Source: Bacteroidales bacterium (GTDB lineage: Bacteria > Bacteroidota > Bacteroidia > Bacteroidales > UBA1715). From it: a DNA stretch of 36,056 nt. Below, one piece after another: positions 6,690 to 16,641 of this stretch. The stretch is taken from the NCBI GenBank assembly GCA_024402335.1, contig JAKSTZ010000022.1, positions 1 to 36,056 on the forward strand, read 5' to 3'. The position numbers and the translations under genes were made by a program. The first letter of the stretch is position 1. Each line of letters starts with the position of its first letter. The notes below the pieces were generated by a model. The model did not search any database. It was not told the origin of the DNA and saw only the letters and a program-made list of their open reading frames with translations.

Positions 6690-6913
6690 GGTTCACACAG
6701 ATACAAAGGAAAGGAAACACAAAACAAATGCTTCAATAATTTTATGACATAATACGTAATATAATGTCAAGCAGTTATTTCCAAAATGGAAATAGTTCGA
6801 ATATAAACTTATTTTACGTTTATATATAACTCACTTCCTACTTATAATAAAACTCATTTTTTCACGATTTTACGCAGATTTCTAGGTATAAAGTAAATAT
6901 TTACCCCTCAAAA

Positions 6914-6940
6914 CTTTACTTTTTGTCCCTTAAAGTAAAG
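6914..6940. repeat. Inverted repeat, 9-base arms
   Basis: CTTTACTTT at 6914-6922 and AAAGTAAAG at 6932-6940 with a 9-base loop. It lies 10 bases from the palindrome GTAAATATTTAC at 6893-6904, which shares the GTAAA core, so the pair may form a protein-binding cluster. Confidence 0.7.
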
Positions 6941-7087
6941 ATAAAATAAGTTAAAATCGTATATTTATTTTTGTGATATGTTAAATAATTATAGTTTTTT
7001 AACTTATTGACGACTTATTCCATATTTGAATCCATCATACAAGTTCACACATATATCTTTTTATAGTGTTTTATGCAAAAATAAATG

Positions 7088-7137
7088 TCACAAATATACA
7101 TTTCCCAGTTTTCCGCCATTTTTCACGATATTTGTGA
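7088..7137. repeat. Inverted repeat, 10-base arms
   Basis: TCACAAATAT at 7088-7097 is the exact reverse complement of ATATTTGTGA at 7128-7137, with 30 bases between. It is spaced about three helical turns apart, which suits two protein sites better than a hairpin. Confidence 0.65.
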
Positions 7138-7306
7138 TATTTATGATTTTTATTAGTGATTGTTATAGTGTATAAAAGTCCAGGCGGTATATTTACCGTT
7201 GGTTTTTGCGATTGCGGAACCCCGTCGAGTTCAATATAAAGCAGCATATCGTGATTTCGGCTTCTAAAATCTCGCCTACTTTCCGCCTAATTTGCTTTAT
7301 TAAACA

Positions 7307-7327
7307 CTATATATAGTATTGACAAAA
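7307..7327 (-). promoter_or_regulatory. Two-part regulatory motif shared with the capsid promoter
   Basis: The 21-base block ctatatatagt-a-ttgacaaaa matches 25018-25038 at 20 of 21 positions. A second related block (aaatctcgcctacttt, 7267-7282) lies 25 bases away. Its counterpart (aaatccgccacttt, 24979-24992) lies 26 bases from the capsid copy. At this copy no good -35 is seen on the minus strand, so it may be a phage-specific control site rather than a plain sigma70 promoter. Confidence 0.55.
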
Positions 7328-7426
7328 TAATGTTTATTAAAACAAACCGCTTTTTTCGGTCTGCAAGGTGCAGAAATACGTTGCTATGTTGACAAACGCC
7401 CTCTGCACCCTGCGGATTTGCTAGAA

Positions 7427-7442
7427 TCGACACACGTGTCGA
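7427..7442. repeat. Short perfect palindrome
   Basis: TCGACAC and GTGTCGA flank a central AC. It is much more GC-rich than its surroundings and lies about 80 bases past the last late gene. It could be a protein site or a small RNA hairpin. A related element, CGACA-ctaa-TGTCG, lies upstream of the capsid gene at about 24957-24970. Confidence 0.6.
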
Positions 7443-7520
7443 GTATTCAAACCCTTGCTGACATTGGAATACAGAAAAAACCGTTTTTTCAATGTCGAAC
7501 CAAAATATCTATATATAGTA

Positions 7521-10500
7521 TTATTCTTTGTAAATTTTCAATCTATTAAAGAATATACGCAATATATCATTGGTTGTTGTATCGCCACCATCTAAACCAT
7601 ATTGTCTGCCAATCTTGCGTCCGATACCTGTCTTTGGCAACCCAAGGTCTATTTCGTCCAGATTCAGGTCTGCTGGGTGTATTGCTGCCAGTGTGTATTT
7701 AATTATTGCTGGCACGGCTGTATTCGCACGATTATATACCCAGTTAGCACCAAACCGAACGCCTTGCTTATATGGGTCTTGTTCGATTCTGGCGGCTTCA
7801 CTGTATGCGTCTGATAAATCCCCGATTAAAGGTATTTCATTAAACGCACCGCCAATTCCTAAACCTTTGCCTGTTGCAATCGAAGCAATGATTCTTAAAG
7901 GCACAGACGCAGAGGCGAATGTATCGAGTTTAATCCATATATCGGTTCCACGAATACGAATCGAATCGTATGGTTTATTCGGGTCATAACGTTGTGGTGT
8001 TTCGTATGGTGGCTCATAATCTGCCATCAAGCCCATAGTCAATATACACGCCAGCGCAAAATAACCTGTATCTAATGTGTCCTGGATTGTCCATTTGCCA
8101 CTCAAAGCGTGATATGTCGCTGTAATTGGTGCTGCGATTGCACGTGCGCCTTGTTCTACGATATTCGCTGGTGTTTTAACAAATGGTCCAAGTAATGTTC
8201 CGATTCCGCCACGTTGTCCAGCGTTTAATGCGTCACGCACTTTTTTCAATGCAGACGACAACACGCCTGTTTGCTGGAATACTGCTATATCAGATATACG
8301 CAATGCTTCCAATCTGGCTTCATAGGCACGTGTTCCCTTTGGATTGTTGATTTTCTTGTATTCATTAAACAATTCTGTTGGGCTTCCGCCTGTTTTTGCT
8401 GCGTCCGCTGTTGCAATATGTCCAAGTGCGTCAATATATGCACGGATTCTGAATATAGCGTCCTCTTTACCCAGCAAGTCCATTGAAAAATCTGCAATCT
8501 TACCGATGGTCGATTTACCCTCACGTGGATTATATTGTTCGCCGTGTAATAATGTTGGGCTGGTTGGTGTTTCCATCGCAGCCAAATTCATTAAAGACGA
8601 ATCATATAACCTGTGCAGACGTTCACGTTCTGCGGTCAAAGATTGTTGCGATACCTTATTTCCGTGCTTGTATTGGGCTGCAACTGCTGCTTTAACAATA
8701 CCATAATTGAATGTATTGCCTGTCATATTGACGAGGTGTGTGTTTATATTGTAAAGCATTGCTTTCGGATACCACGTTCCTATAAGTTTTGAAGCCCACG
8801 TTTCGGGAACTTGTTTTTCTGCAACAAACATTTGCCATTCACGAATCTTTTTACCTGCCGCTTGCACTTCTGCGTTATCGTTGGAATCAAGATATTTGCG
8901 TGCTTTTTCTGCTGATTCTGATAATTCCATCGTGCGGTTGATTATATCTGTGTCTGGTGACGCTTTTAACATTTTACGGATTTCTTTGTTTGCCCATTCA
9001 ATAAATATTGCACGGTCCGCAGATTTAATGCTGCGTCCACGACGTAAATCCTCTTGGGTCAACTGTAATGTGCTATCGCCACCGAATTTAACAGACGCTT
9101 CTGCCAACATTTGTTTTATCAACATTTCTCGTCTATCTGTATCTGCACCACTTGCAAGAACCTTGCTTACGTGTTCTTGTATAAATGCGTCAATATCAGA
9201 ATTAAACGTTCTCAATGCTTTGTTGACATTACGTGTGCCTGCGTATTTTATTGCAGCGGTTGCTTCCATTCCGTTTGTGATACGTTTTACTGCTTCCAAA
9301 TAGAACTGGAAATTCATATCATTTGATAAACCAGGTGTTTTACCAGCCAATGATACTGTTTCTGCCAAGTTATGATACAATTCTGCATATTCATTGTCCC
9401 CTGGCTTATACTGTTCCATCAACGAACGAATCAAGATTGCACGGTCAACGCCTGTGTCGTTTTCTGTGATTGCAGGATTACCAAATGCAACCTCTCTTGC
9501 GTGTTCTGGGTTTTTAGAAATATAGTCACGTGCAGCAGCAAACATACCCTCGCGTGTATTTGTTCCACGTCCTGGAATCAGATATGATACGATATTCTTT
9601 TTCTTTTCTGCTGGTGGTTCTGATAATTCCATATTACCAGGTTGTGATTCAATCATAACGCCTGCACCAGTTGACGCAGCCAATTCGCTTGTTGGCGTTG
9701 CTTGTTCTGCTTCTGTTGTCATTTCTGTTCTGGCACGTTTGATTGTGTCCGATTCGTTTTTCATTTCTGTTGCACGAACTTTCATAACTTCAACAGACGA
9801 TGGAATAATACGATTGTCTTGTTCAGCGTTTGAATTTTCAATCATTAAAGGCGAGGCGTCAATAGATGGCAATGTGCCATTTGCATACCACGCATTAAAC
9901 CATTCTACCGCTTGTTTGTCCAAGATTGGGTTCACAATACGTCCCTCGGAATTACGATAACCAATGTCCAATATGGATTTATATTTCTGTGGCACCCAGT
10001 TCAAGAACGCTGTCATTGGCAATTCTGTCCCTTGTGGAATTGGTGCCATTCCGAATATAACCGATTCGGTCATTGTTGCAAATTGTTCTTGTTGGTCGCG
10101 TGTCAATGTGGTTTGATTCATACCAACGCCCAACATTCTAAACATTCCCATCGCTTGTGCCATAAAATCAGGATTATTATTGTATTTCCCTGATTTAACC
10201 AGATTGAATATCGTGTTTGCCCAGTAATGCGACATTTCGTGTGGTAATGTTCCTGTGTTGGAATTACGCCCAAGCACAATCACTTCCAATTCTGGGTCGT
10301 AAAATCCATTGACTTTGCGTCCTTGTAAAAACTGTGATAATTTACTTACTCGACCGCCAGTAAAGTATTGGTTTATGATTCTTTTTATATTTGTTGGTGT
10401 TGTATCGTCATAAACTTCATTTAATGACGGACCATTGTTTTCAAGTTCTAACGATACCGAATCGGTGTTTCTTGATACAATTTGTTCGATAATACGCATT

Positions 10501-13500
10501 TGTGCCGCTGTTGGCTTTGCACCGATATTTATCGAACCGCTTGTTGCGTCAATTCTTATTGCACCATTTTTCAAGAAATCGTCCATATCTATTTCATTGT
10601 CGTATGCGTCCCCAACTTCTCTATGGTCTATCGTTCTGCTTCTGCCATCACTTCCAAATTTTTTACCTGAAAAATCTAACAATCTGCCATCTGGCAAGAT
10701 ATAACCTGCGATATTTAGATTGGTTGTTGTTCCAAAATAATCAACCGCTTTGTTAAAATCAACTGTGGCTGGTGTAAAATCAACAGATTGCAACATTGTA
10801 TCAAAACGCAACTTACTATATTCTGTGCCACCAACTTTGATTTTATTATCTGTTATTTGTTCGACTTTCCCATAACCAGGTATCTCGTCCCCGACACGCA
10901 AATCAAATACTGACGTTTGATAATAAATGTTTGATTTATACAAATCTTTTCCCGATGGAATCTTTGCACCTGGTTGCAGTTTAACAACAGAACCGTCCAA
11001 CAATACAAGTTGCGTTGGAATATCTTTTTTATCAAGTATCAAGAACGAATCTATACCATTATTGCGTGCAACCTCAATGTCGTTTGCGTCTGGCATACGA
11101 TTAAAGAATGTTGGGTTTGATACATTTACTGGTCTTTCCCAAGGTAAATTCTGAACCGCACTTGCTGTCGAGGTGTCGCCTGGGAATAATGATGGTTGAA
11201 CCGTGTCCAGGAATTCTGTTTGATTAAATTGTGTTGGTGTCGGTGTTGTTTGTGCCTTTGTCAAGAATACTGCTTTCATATCACGGCTTTTCGCAACATT
11301 GTCCTCAAATTCACGTGGAAATGCCTTTGTCAATGTTTCAGATAATATGTCGGCTCTTGAACGTTCTGACGCAAGCGGTTGTCCGAATATATCAACTTGT
11401 CCGATATTTTCTTGATTTGCTGTCGCCATCTGGGTATAGGTGTCAAAGAATTCAGATAACGTCAAGCCAATCTGCAATCTGTCTGCGCCTGTGCCCTCGT
11501 ATGTTTTTGTGTTTTTACCAAACGTCAAGGCGTATAACAATGCGTTTTCATTGAATAGGTTTGCCCTACTGTCCTCAATTTCAATCTGTGATATGCTGAA
11601 CGCAAAATCAGACGAACGTGCTATTGACGGCAATCTTTTCAATGCGTTTGCCAAGTCCTCACGCAACCCAACTTTCGGGTATTGGTTTTCCAAAGACATT
11701 AAACCAGGTATTGTTTGATTTAATGCGGTTTGAATCTTTTGTGTGATTCCGCCCATCAGGTATAATTCCTCGTATAACGCCGTGTCGCCATTCAACAACC
11801 ACATCATTAAAGCGTCATTATATCTGCGGTCCAGCGCAACTTTATTCACACGGTCATTTGCCAAGAATAAACCCTGACGTGATTCGATTGGTATTTTATT
11901 CAAGAAATCTGTCACGCCATTTGTGCCTTTCAATAACTTTGCGTCTTGTGCTGCTTGGCTGGCGTTATCAAATGCAGACGTTGCAGATACATTACTTGCA
12001 TCGGCAACTGCAATTTGTTGTTCGTCTGTCAAACCTTTCATTTGGCGAACTAAGATTGGGTTTTCAATACCTGTCAAATCAAATCCCAGAGATTCCAGGT
12101 ATTTATTATATCTAGCACGTCCTTTTTCGTCTGTCATACGCAATACTTCATATCTGCCGTTTCCAGCAATAACTTCGCCTTTTTCGTTGATAACAGGTGC
12201 ACCATTTTGTGTATTATATGAAATACCAAGGTTTTCTGGTTGAATCTTTGCTGCACGTGATTGCAAGATAGACACGTCTGTTCTGCTTCCACGCTGTGCA
12301 CGATTCTGTAATTCTTTTAACGAATATCTTGTGTTGATTTCTTGTCCAACGTGCGATGCAATAACTTCACTCATTGACACAACTTTATATTCAACTGGCA
12401 ACTGTCTATCGCCAACATAAACAAATGGATTACCGTCCAATCTTTGACGGACTTCTGCTGTTGGTTCGCCACTTGTCATTTGTGATACGTCTATATTTGC
12501 GATTGTTTCAGATACAGCAGGCGCAGTATTTGCTAAAATCTCTGCGTCCATTTTTGCTTTTCCAGCACGAACGCTGCGTGTTGCACTTACTCTATTGCCT
12601 GTTTGTTGCTCATAGTATTTCTGCAACAATTCAATCTGTGTATTCAAAGCCGCTTTTACTTCTGGGTCGCCTGCACCAGTTTTTGCAAGTGTATTCAGAC
12701 GTTTTACCTGTGCTTGTTTTTCTTTGATACGATTTGCGATTGCTTCTGGTGTGCCCAAATCATTCGGACGCAGATAAATTGCATTGTCGATTACGTCAAT
12801 ATCTGACAACTGTATCAAATCTCTTGTGTCAATACCGAACTTGTTTGAAAATCTGAATAACGGTCTGACAATATCGTCTGCATTGTCCTCTGCATATTTA
12901 TCAAGGTCAATGTTAGGATTTGATTCACGCCAACCTGCATTTTCTAACGCTGTGACAATCTTTGTTTTAAGATTCGTCCATTGTTCCCCATAATGTTCAC
13001 GTATTTGTGCACGGTCGTCAACCTCTTGCAATACTGCGTTCTTGGCTTCATTTACCATTTCTGGTGCCAAAATTGCTGCTTGTTCCTCTGTATAACCTTG
13101 TGCTTTCAATGCTTTTTTAATGCGTCTGACATTTGGGTAATACATAGCACCACCGAACGCACCACCCAACGCAGCACCATAAGCAGCGTTTGTGATGGCA
13201 TCTTTCAAGAATTCGCCGAATGTTCTATTGTTGCGCCCTGCCATATTTTCAAACAAATACTTAGAACTTTCTTGTAAAAATTCCTCGGTGCCCTCGCCAG
13301 CAGCGGAACGTAAAGCATATTCGCCAATTTTACGAATTCCTGTTTTTCTGATTGCATTTGTAAATAATCTTTCAACACCAAAGCGTGTTTCTATAAAACC
13401 AGATATTGCACCGTGTGCGGCTGCAAATAAAGCGTCCTCAGAACCCTTATAACCCTGCAACGAATTTTCATTTTTCTGCATATAGGTTTCTGCCATTTCT

Positions 13501-14090
13501 TGTGATATATCTACACCCTCTTGAACGCCTGCAAGCAATCCTATACCAACACCACCTGTCAACGCACCAACAATACCATAAGATAAAACCTGTGCAGCAC
13601 CAGAAAAGAACGGACGCACGATAGATTGGTCTGCACCCTCGTATGTTGCAACCAAATTACGCATTTGTGAATCGTGTGACGCAAGTTGTGTTGACGCTTC
13701 CATTAGACGAACTGCTTGGTCCTCTGTCATATCTGGGAACCAATGCCCATTGAACGCACGATATACTGCTGCATTGAATTTATCTGGGAACGCTTTTACT
13801 TCGCCTCCGAAATCTTTTACACCTTTGCCAATATTCCCCCAAAAATGAGTTTCTGGTCCTTTAATACGCTGGTCTATTGTGCTTTGTGTTATACGATATT
13901 GACGCAACGCTTCTGTCATTGAAATTTCGTGTTCTGACGGAATTTTCTGTGCGTTAGTCATTTGTGACGGTAAAATTGGGTCAAGTTGTGGGTCGTCATT
14001 TGCTGCTAAATTGTTTTCCGCTATGAGTGCATTACCCAACGTTGTTCCGTTTTCAGAATCAACTATTGGGTCTTGATAATTTTCCGCCAT
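7521..14090 (-). CDS. Giant internal virion protein (large polyvalent protein)
   Basis: 2189 residues, ATG after GGGAGG and overlapping the previous stop (TAATG). Position as the third and last internal virion gene corresponds to gp16 of T7, which forms the DNA-ejection channel, but it is about half as long again. Visible parts: a Gly/Ala-rich hydrophobic segment at 161-190, a DdrB-type ParB-like domain at about 560-760 (PVINEKGEVIAGNGRYEV), a zinc-protease-like HEMSH (HExxH) at 1284-1288 within GTLPHEMSHYW, and a C-terminal region (after about 1480) resembling large polyvalent protein modules. These features suggest ejected enzymatic activities plus membrane insertion. No transglycosylase motif is evident. 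Confidence 0.85.
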   Translation of the reverse strand: MAENYQDPIVDSENGTTLGNALIAENNLAANDDPQLDPILPSQMTNAQKIPSEHEISMTEALRQYRITQSTIDQRIKGPETHFWGNIGKGVKDFGGEVKAFPDKFNAAVYRAFNGHWFPDMTEDQAVRLMEASTQLASHDSQMRNLVATYEGADQSIVRPFFSGAAQVLSYGIVGALTGGVGIGLLAGVQEGVDISQEMAETYMQKNENSLQGYKGSEDALFAAAHGAISGFIETRFGVERLFTNAIRKTGIRKIGEYALRSAAGEGTEEFLQESSKYLFENMAGRNNRTFGEFLKDAITNAAYGAALGGAFGGAMYYPNVRRIKKALKAQGYTEEQAAILAPEMVNEAKNAVLQEVDDRAQIREHYGEQWTNLKTKIVTALENAGWRESNPNIDLDKYAEDNADDIVRPLFRFSNKFGIDTRDLIQLSDIDVIDNAIYLRPNDLGTPEAIANRIKEKQAQVKRLNTLAKTGAGDPEVKAALNTQIELLQKYYEQQTGNRVSATRSVRAGKAKMDAEILANTAPAVSETIANIDVSQMTSGEPTAEVRQRLDGNPFVYVGDRQLPVEYKVVSMSEVIASHVGQEINTRYSLKELQNRAQRGSRTDVSILQSRAAKIQPENLGISYNTQNGAPVINEKGEVIAGNGRYEVLRMTDEKGRARYNKYLESLGFDLTGIENPILVRQMKGLTDEQQIAVADASNVSATSAFDNASQAAQDAKLLKGTNGVTDFLNKIPIESRQGLFLANDRVNKVALDRRYNDALMMWLLNGDTALYEELYLMGGITQKIQTALNQTIPGLMSLENQYPKVGLREDLANALKRLPSIARSSDFAFSISQIEIEDSRANLFNENALLYALTFGKNTKTYEGTGADRLQIGLTLSEFFDTYTQMATANQENIGQVDIFGQPLASERSRADILSETLTKAFPREFEDNVAKSRDMKAVFLTKAQTTPTPTQFNQTEFLDTVQPSLFPGDTSTASAVQNLPWERPVNVSNPTFFNRMPDANDIEVARNNGIDSFLILDKKDIPTQLVLLDGSVVKLQPGAKIPSGKDLYKSNIYYQTSVFDLRVGDEIPGYGKVEQITDNKIKVGGTEYSKLRFDTMLQSVDFTPATVDFNKAVDYFGTTTNLNIAGYILPDGRLLDFSGKKFGSDGRSRTIDHREVGDAYDNEIDMDDFLKNGAIRIDATSGSINIGAKPTAAQMRIIEQIVSRNTDSVSLELENNGPSLNEVYDDTTPTNIKRIINQYFTGGRVSKLSQFLQGRKVNGFYDPELEVIVLGRNSNTGTLPHEMSHYWANTIFNLVKSGKYNNNPDFMAQAMGMFRMLGVGMNQTTLTRDQQEQFATMTESVIFGMAPIPQGTELPMTAFLNWVPQKYKSILDIGYRNSEGRIVNPILDKQAVEWFNAWYANGTLPSIDASPLMIENSNAEQDNRIIPSSVEVMKVRATEMKNESDTIKRARTEMTTEAEQATPTSELAASTGAGVMIESQPGNMELSEPPAEKKKNIVSYLIPGRGTNTREGMFAAARDYISKNPEHAREVAFGNPAITENDTGVDRAILIRSLMEQYKPGDNEYAELYHNLAETVSLAGKTPGLSNDMNFQFYLEAVKRITNGMEATAAIKYAGTRNVNKALRTFNSDIDAFIQEHVSKVLASGADTDRREMLIKQMLAEASVKFGGDSTLQLTQEDLRRGRSIKSADRAIFIEWANKEIRKMLKASPDTDIINRTMELSESAEKARKYLDSNDNAEVQAAGKKIREWQMFVAEKQVPETWASKLIGTWYPKAMLYNINTHLVNMTGNTFNYGIVKAAVAAQYKHGNKVSQQSLTAERERLHRLYDSSLMNLAAMETPTSPTLLHGEQYNPREGKSTIGKIADFSMDLLGKEDAIFRIRAYIDALGHIATADAAKTGGSPTELFNEYKKINNPKGTRAYEARLEALRISDIAVFQQTGVLSSALKKVRDALNAGQRGGIGTLLGPFVKTPANIVEQGARAIAAPITATYHALSGKWTIQDTLDTGYFALACILTMGLMADYEPPYETPQRYDPNKPYDSIRIRGTDIWIKLDTFASASVPLRIIASIATGKGLGIGGAFNEIPLIGDLSDAYSEAARIEQDPYKQGVRFGANWVYNRANTAVPAIIKYTLAAIHPADLNLDEIDLGLPKTGIGRKIGRQYGLDGGDTTTNDILRIFFNRLKIYKE

Positions 14091-15796
14091 TAAAACCTCC
14101 CTTTTACAATAATATCGTTTTGTGATACGCCAAGGTATTCATATTGTGAATTACCGATTGTGATATATGCTTTGCGTCCTGCTTTCAATTCGCTTTCAAG
14201 ATTTGCGAACTGGTGTCTTGGAATCCATTGTCCATATTTCATATAAATAAGTTCACGGTTCCCATCGGCTCTCGTTTGCATAGCACCCTCATAATCGCCC
14301 TGTGCCGCCTGAATCATAGCAACATTATACACCTCACTTGCATACGCTTTCAATGCTTTTTTTGTGTTTTCGCTAATTTCTGGTAAAGACATTTCATAAC
14401 CTTGTCCAACATTTACCCTGCTACCAGTGCGTGTTGGTATATTTCTCAATTCCTCTGCCATCTGTCTTTCCTGGAATGGGTTTAGGTTAGAACCATATTT
14501 TTTGCGTATTTCAGATTCTTTTTGCGACATTCTGGTATCAAAGTCATTGTATGCACCACGTGTCAATTCAGATATAAAAGACGAATCGCTGGTATCTAAA
14601 ACAGCAGCAAAATCTTGTGACGATATGGATTCTGTTAAACCACGGCGCAATAATTGCGTTGCGTCCTCAGATAATCCAGCATTAAACATTTTAGTCAAAG
14701 TATTATCAACTTTGGCTGCCGATTGTAATAATTTATCTGCATATTCTGGCGAACCATCGTCTTTTGAGGTCACAACGTCTTGCATTTCCATAATTGCGGC
14801 AAGAAATCCCTCGTTCTGGTCCCCAAAATTATATGCAGCCGATTCGCTTGCACCTGCTTTTTGTGCCGCTTTCTTGGCTTTTTTTATCATTTCTATTGTT
14901 TCAGGCGTCACAGAATCACGTGTTTCAACGTCTGCCAATTCTGCGTCACTGATTGCAGATAATCTCGACAATGTGAAATAATCTTGTGATTTTATTTCTC
15001 TTTTGTCCTGGGCGTCAAACGCTTTACGGCGTGCTTTCATAATCTTTTCCAGGTCGTCATACGTTCCCATATCTATATTGTATGCTTCCATAAACTTTTC
15101 TTTGTTTTGAAAAACCTCCTCGTCAAAACTTTTCAAGCCGTCTTTTGATAGTTTTTCAATAGCACTGCGGAACGAATCGGTTTTACCAAACAAACCTTGC
15201 TTATACATATTGCGTTCTGTTTCTTTTCCGATAACAAAATCGCCACTTGCATTTTTAACTTCTGCAAGATTTGATAATCTTTGGTGTTGCAAATTCCATA
15301 ATTGACGTGTTGCAGCGGCACCCTCCTCGTCACGATTTATAAACGATTCCATCATAGAATCATTTAATGAACGCATACCCATTGGTCCATTTCCTGTAAT
15401 ATCGTCAACTGCCGTCTGTGTTTTGTTTTGCAATTCTGCATTGGCGGCTTTAATCATATTGCTTTTGATTTGTTTGTTTAACGCAAGTGCTTTTGTTTCT
15501 GCGTCCGAACGAATCTTGCGTGCCATATCGCCAGGTAAATTCTTTGTTGATTTCAAAATACCCGATTCCACCATTTCATTAAAACGCTTCAAATCTGTTG
15601 GATTTGATTCATAGGCGGTTGTAATAATAGAATTGACTAAATTGGCGTGCCCAAGCGCAAAATTGTCTTTTGCTATCTTATCTAATGCAGCAGCACCAAA
15701 ATTAGCAATAGCAGCACCAATGCTTGGTTTTTTATCTGGTTGATATATTTGTCCACGTTGTAATTGAACATTTTGTCTTTGATAAAGTTTTGCCAA
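14090..15796 (-). CDS. Internal virion protein (gp15-like position, TTG start)
   Basis: 568 residues. The start is TTG at 15796-15794, with GGAGG six bases upstream. It is a long, mostly helical, charged protein with many Ala/Lys/Glu stretches (for example MIKKAKKAAQKAGASESAAY), few hydrophobic segments and no enzyme motif. Its place between a small internal protein and the giant one matches the gp14-gp15-gp16 order of T7-like phages, where gp15 forms the hub of the ejected periplasmic tube. The assignment is by position and composition. Confidence 0.7.
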   Translation of the reverse strand: MAKLYQRQNVQLQRGQIYQPDKKPSIGAAIANFGAAALDKIAKDNFALGHANLVNSIITTAYESNPTDLKRFNEMVESGILKSTKNLPGDMARKIRSDAETKALALNKQIKSNMIKAANAELQNKTQTAVDDITGNGPMGMRSLNDSMMESFINRDEEGAAATRQLWNLQHQRLSNLAEVKNASGDFVIGKETERNMYKQGLFGKTDSFRSAIEKLSKDGLKSFDEEVFQNKEKFMEAYNIDMGTYDDLEKIMKARRKAFDAQDKREIKSQDYFTLSRLSAISDAELADVETRDSVTPETIEMIKKAKKAAQKAGASESAAYNFGDQNEGFLAAIMEMQDVVTSKDDGSPEYADKLLQSAAKVDNTLTKMFNAGLSEDATQLLRRGLTESISSQDFAAVLDTSDSSFISELTRGAYNDFDTRMSQKESEIRKKYGSNLNPFQERQMAEELRNIPTRTGSRVNVGQGYEMSLPEISENTKKALKAYASEVYNVAMIQAAQGDYEGAMQTRADGNRELIYMKYGQWIPRHQFANLESELKAGRKAYITIGNSQYEYLGVSQNDIIVKGRF

Positions 15797-15805
15797 TGTG
15801 TCCTC

Positions 15806-16639
15806 CTATAATAATGAAAGTGCCGCACCTGCTATCTGCAAACCTGCATTTACATAACCTTGTGTTTCAGCACGTTTTGCCTTTGCAACGTTCATTTTGT
15901 ATTCTAAATCAAGTGCTGCTTTTTGTAAAGAACCATTTGTTCGCATATCTGCAATATCACGTCCAAGGTCCATCGCGCCCTTTGCTTTGTCGCCAACTAT
16001 CGCTTGTGACGATAAATCAACATTGCGTGCAGCCGTCATAACGTCTAAATCAGCCATATTGCTCATAAGATTTTCCATCAAAGCCGATTCGGTTTTGTCG
16101 ATATTTGTGTCTATTATTTTCTTTTGTGTGTCATATTGGGTCTTTGTTGCTTCTGTTTCACGACGTAATTGCGTATATGAATACGCATTTGCAACTGCAC
16201 CTATACCTGTCAACACTGCGGCACCAACTTTTGCGGCACCAGCCATTTCGATATAACGGTTATAATCTTTCTGTTCGTCCCCAGTTGAACCCCATATAGA
16301 ACGGAATTTATCTAATTCAACGCTATTATATGCAGGTGTTATGCTAGACACGTCTGTTATTGCTGGGACGCTTGGTGCTGGTTGTGTCACTTTTGGCTGT
16401 GCTGCTTCTGGTATTTTACCCAGGGACGATAAAGGTGTTCCTGCTGGGACAGACATTGGTTCGCCAGTTTTTGAATACACAGACATAGGTCCAGCGGTTT
16501 TTGGTGTTAGAAATGATAATAAATCGGGCTTTTTTGCGCCTGGAATTAGCGTCATATTCACAGGTTCAATCTGTGGTATTGCCGACATATTATAATTTGC
16601 TATTGAATAAGAATTATCTGTTATGTATGTCAATGCCAT
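15806..16639 (-). CDS. Internal virion protein (gp14-like position)
   Basis: 277 residues, ATG after GAGG. The N-terminal 130 residues are Pro/Ser/Thr-rich and probably flexible. A hydrophobic Ala/Gly segment follows (AAKVGAAVLTGIGAVANAYS), then a long helical region, and a hydrophobic C-terminus (YVNAGLQIAGAALSLL). Two hydrophobic helices in a small protein before gp15/gp16-like genes fit the gp14-type ejection protein that embeds in the outer membrane. Confidence 0.65.
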   Translation of the reverse strand: MALTYITDNSYSIANYNMSAIPQIEPVNMTLIPGAKKPDLLSFLTPKTAGPMSVYSKTGEPMSVPAGTPLSSLGKIPEAAQPKVTQPAPSVPAITDVSSITPAYNSVELDKFRSIWGSTGDEQKDYNRYIEMAGAAKVGAAVLTGIGAVANAYSYTQLRRETEATKTQYDTQKKIIDTNIDKTESALMENLMSNMADLDVMTAARNVDLSSQAIVGDKAKGAMDLGRDIADMRTNGSLQKAALDLEYKMNVAKAKRAETQGYVNAGLQIAGAALSLL

Positions 16640-16641
16640 TT

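Larger units (their letters stand above)
6690..7520. other. AT-rich non-coding region with inverted repeats; candidate replication origin or regulatory RNA
   Basis: About 830 bases without a convincing gene on either strand. It contains a 12-base palindrome (6893-6904), a 9-base-arm inverted repeat (6914-6940), a 10-base-arm inverted repeat (7088-7137), a compact palindrome TCGACAC-AC-GTGTCGA (7427-7442), an inverted repeat GACATTG...CAATGTC with an internal A6/T6 pair just past the late operon, and two copies of ctatatatagt (7307 and 7509). A weak TTGACA (minus, 6770-6765) lacks a good -10. High AT content plus promoter-like boxes resembles replication origins of podophages. This is inference. 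Confidence 0.5.

Noticed and set aside
6439..6720. A 93-codon minus-strand frame over the early promoter and terminator
   Set aside because: It runs through the terminator hairpin and operator, overlaps the 6348-6533 gene in another frame and has no ribosome site.
7570..14000. Many plus-strand reading frames of 60-140 codons within the giant virion gene
   Set aside because: They lie opposite a single uninterrupted 2189-codon gene, lack ribosome sites and have Ser/Cys/Phe-rich antisense composition.
14427..14981. A 184-codon plus-strand reading frame
   Set aside because: It is antisense to the internal virion protein at 14090-15796 and has no ribosome site or recognisable sequence.
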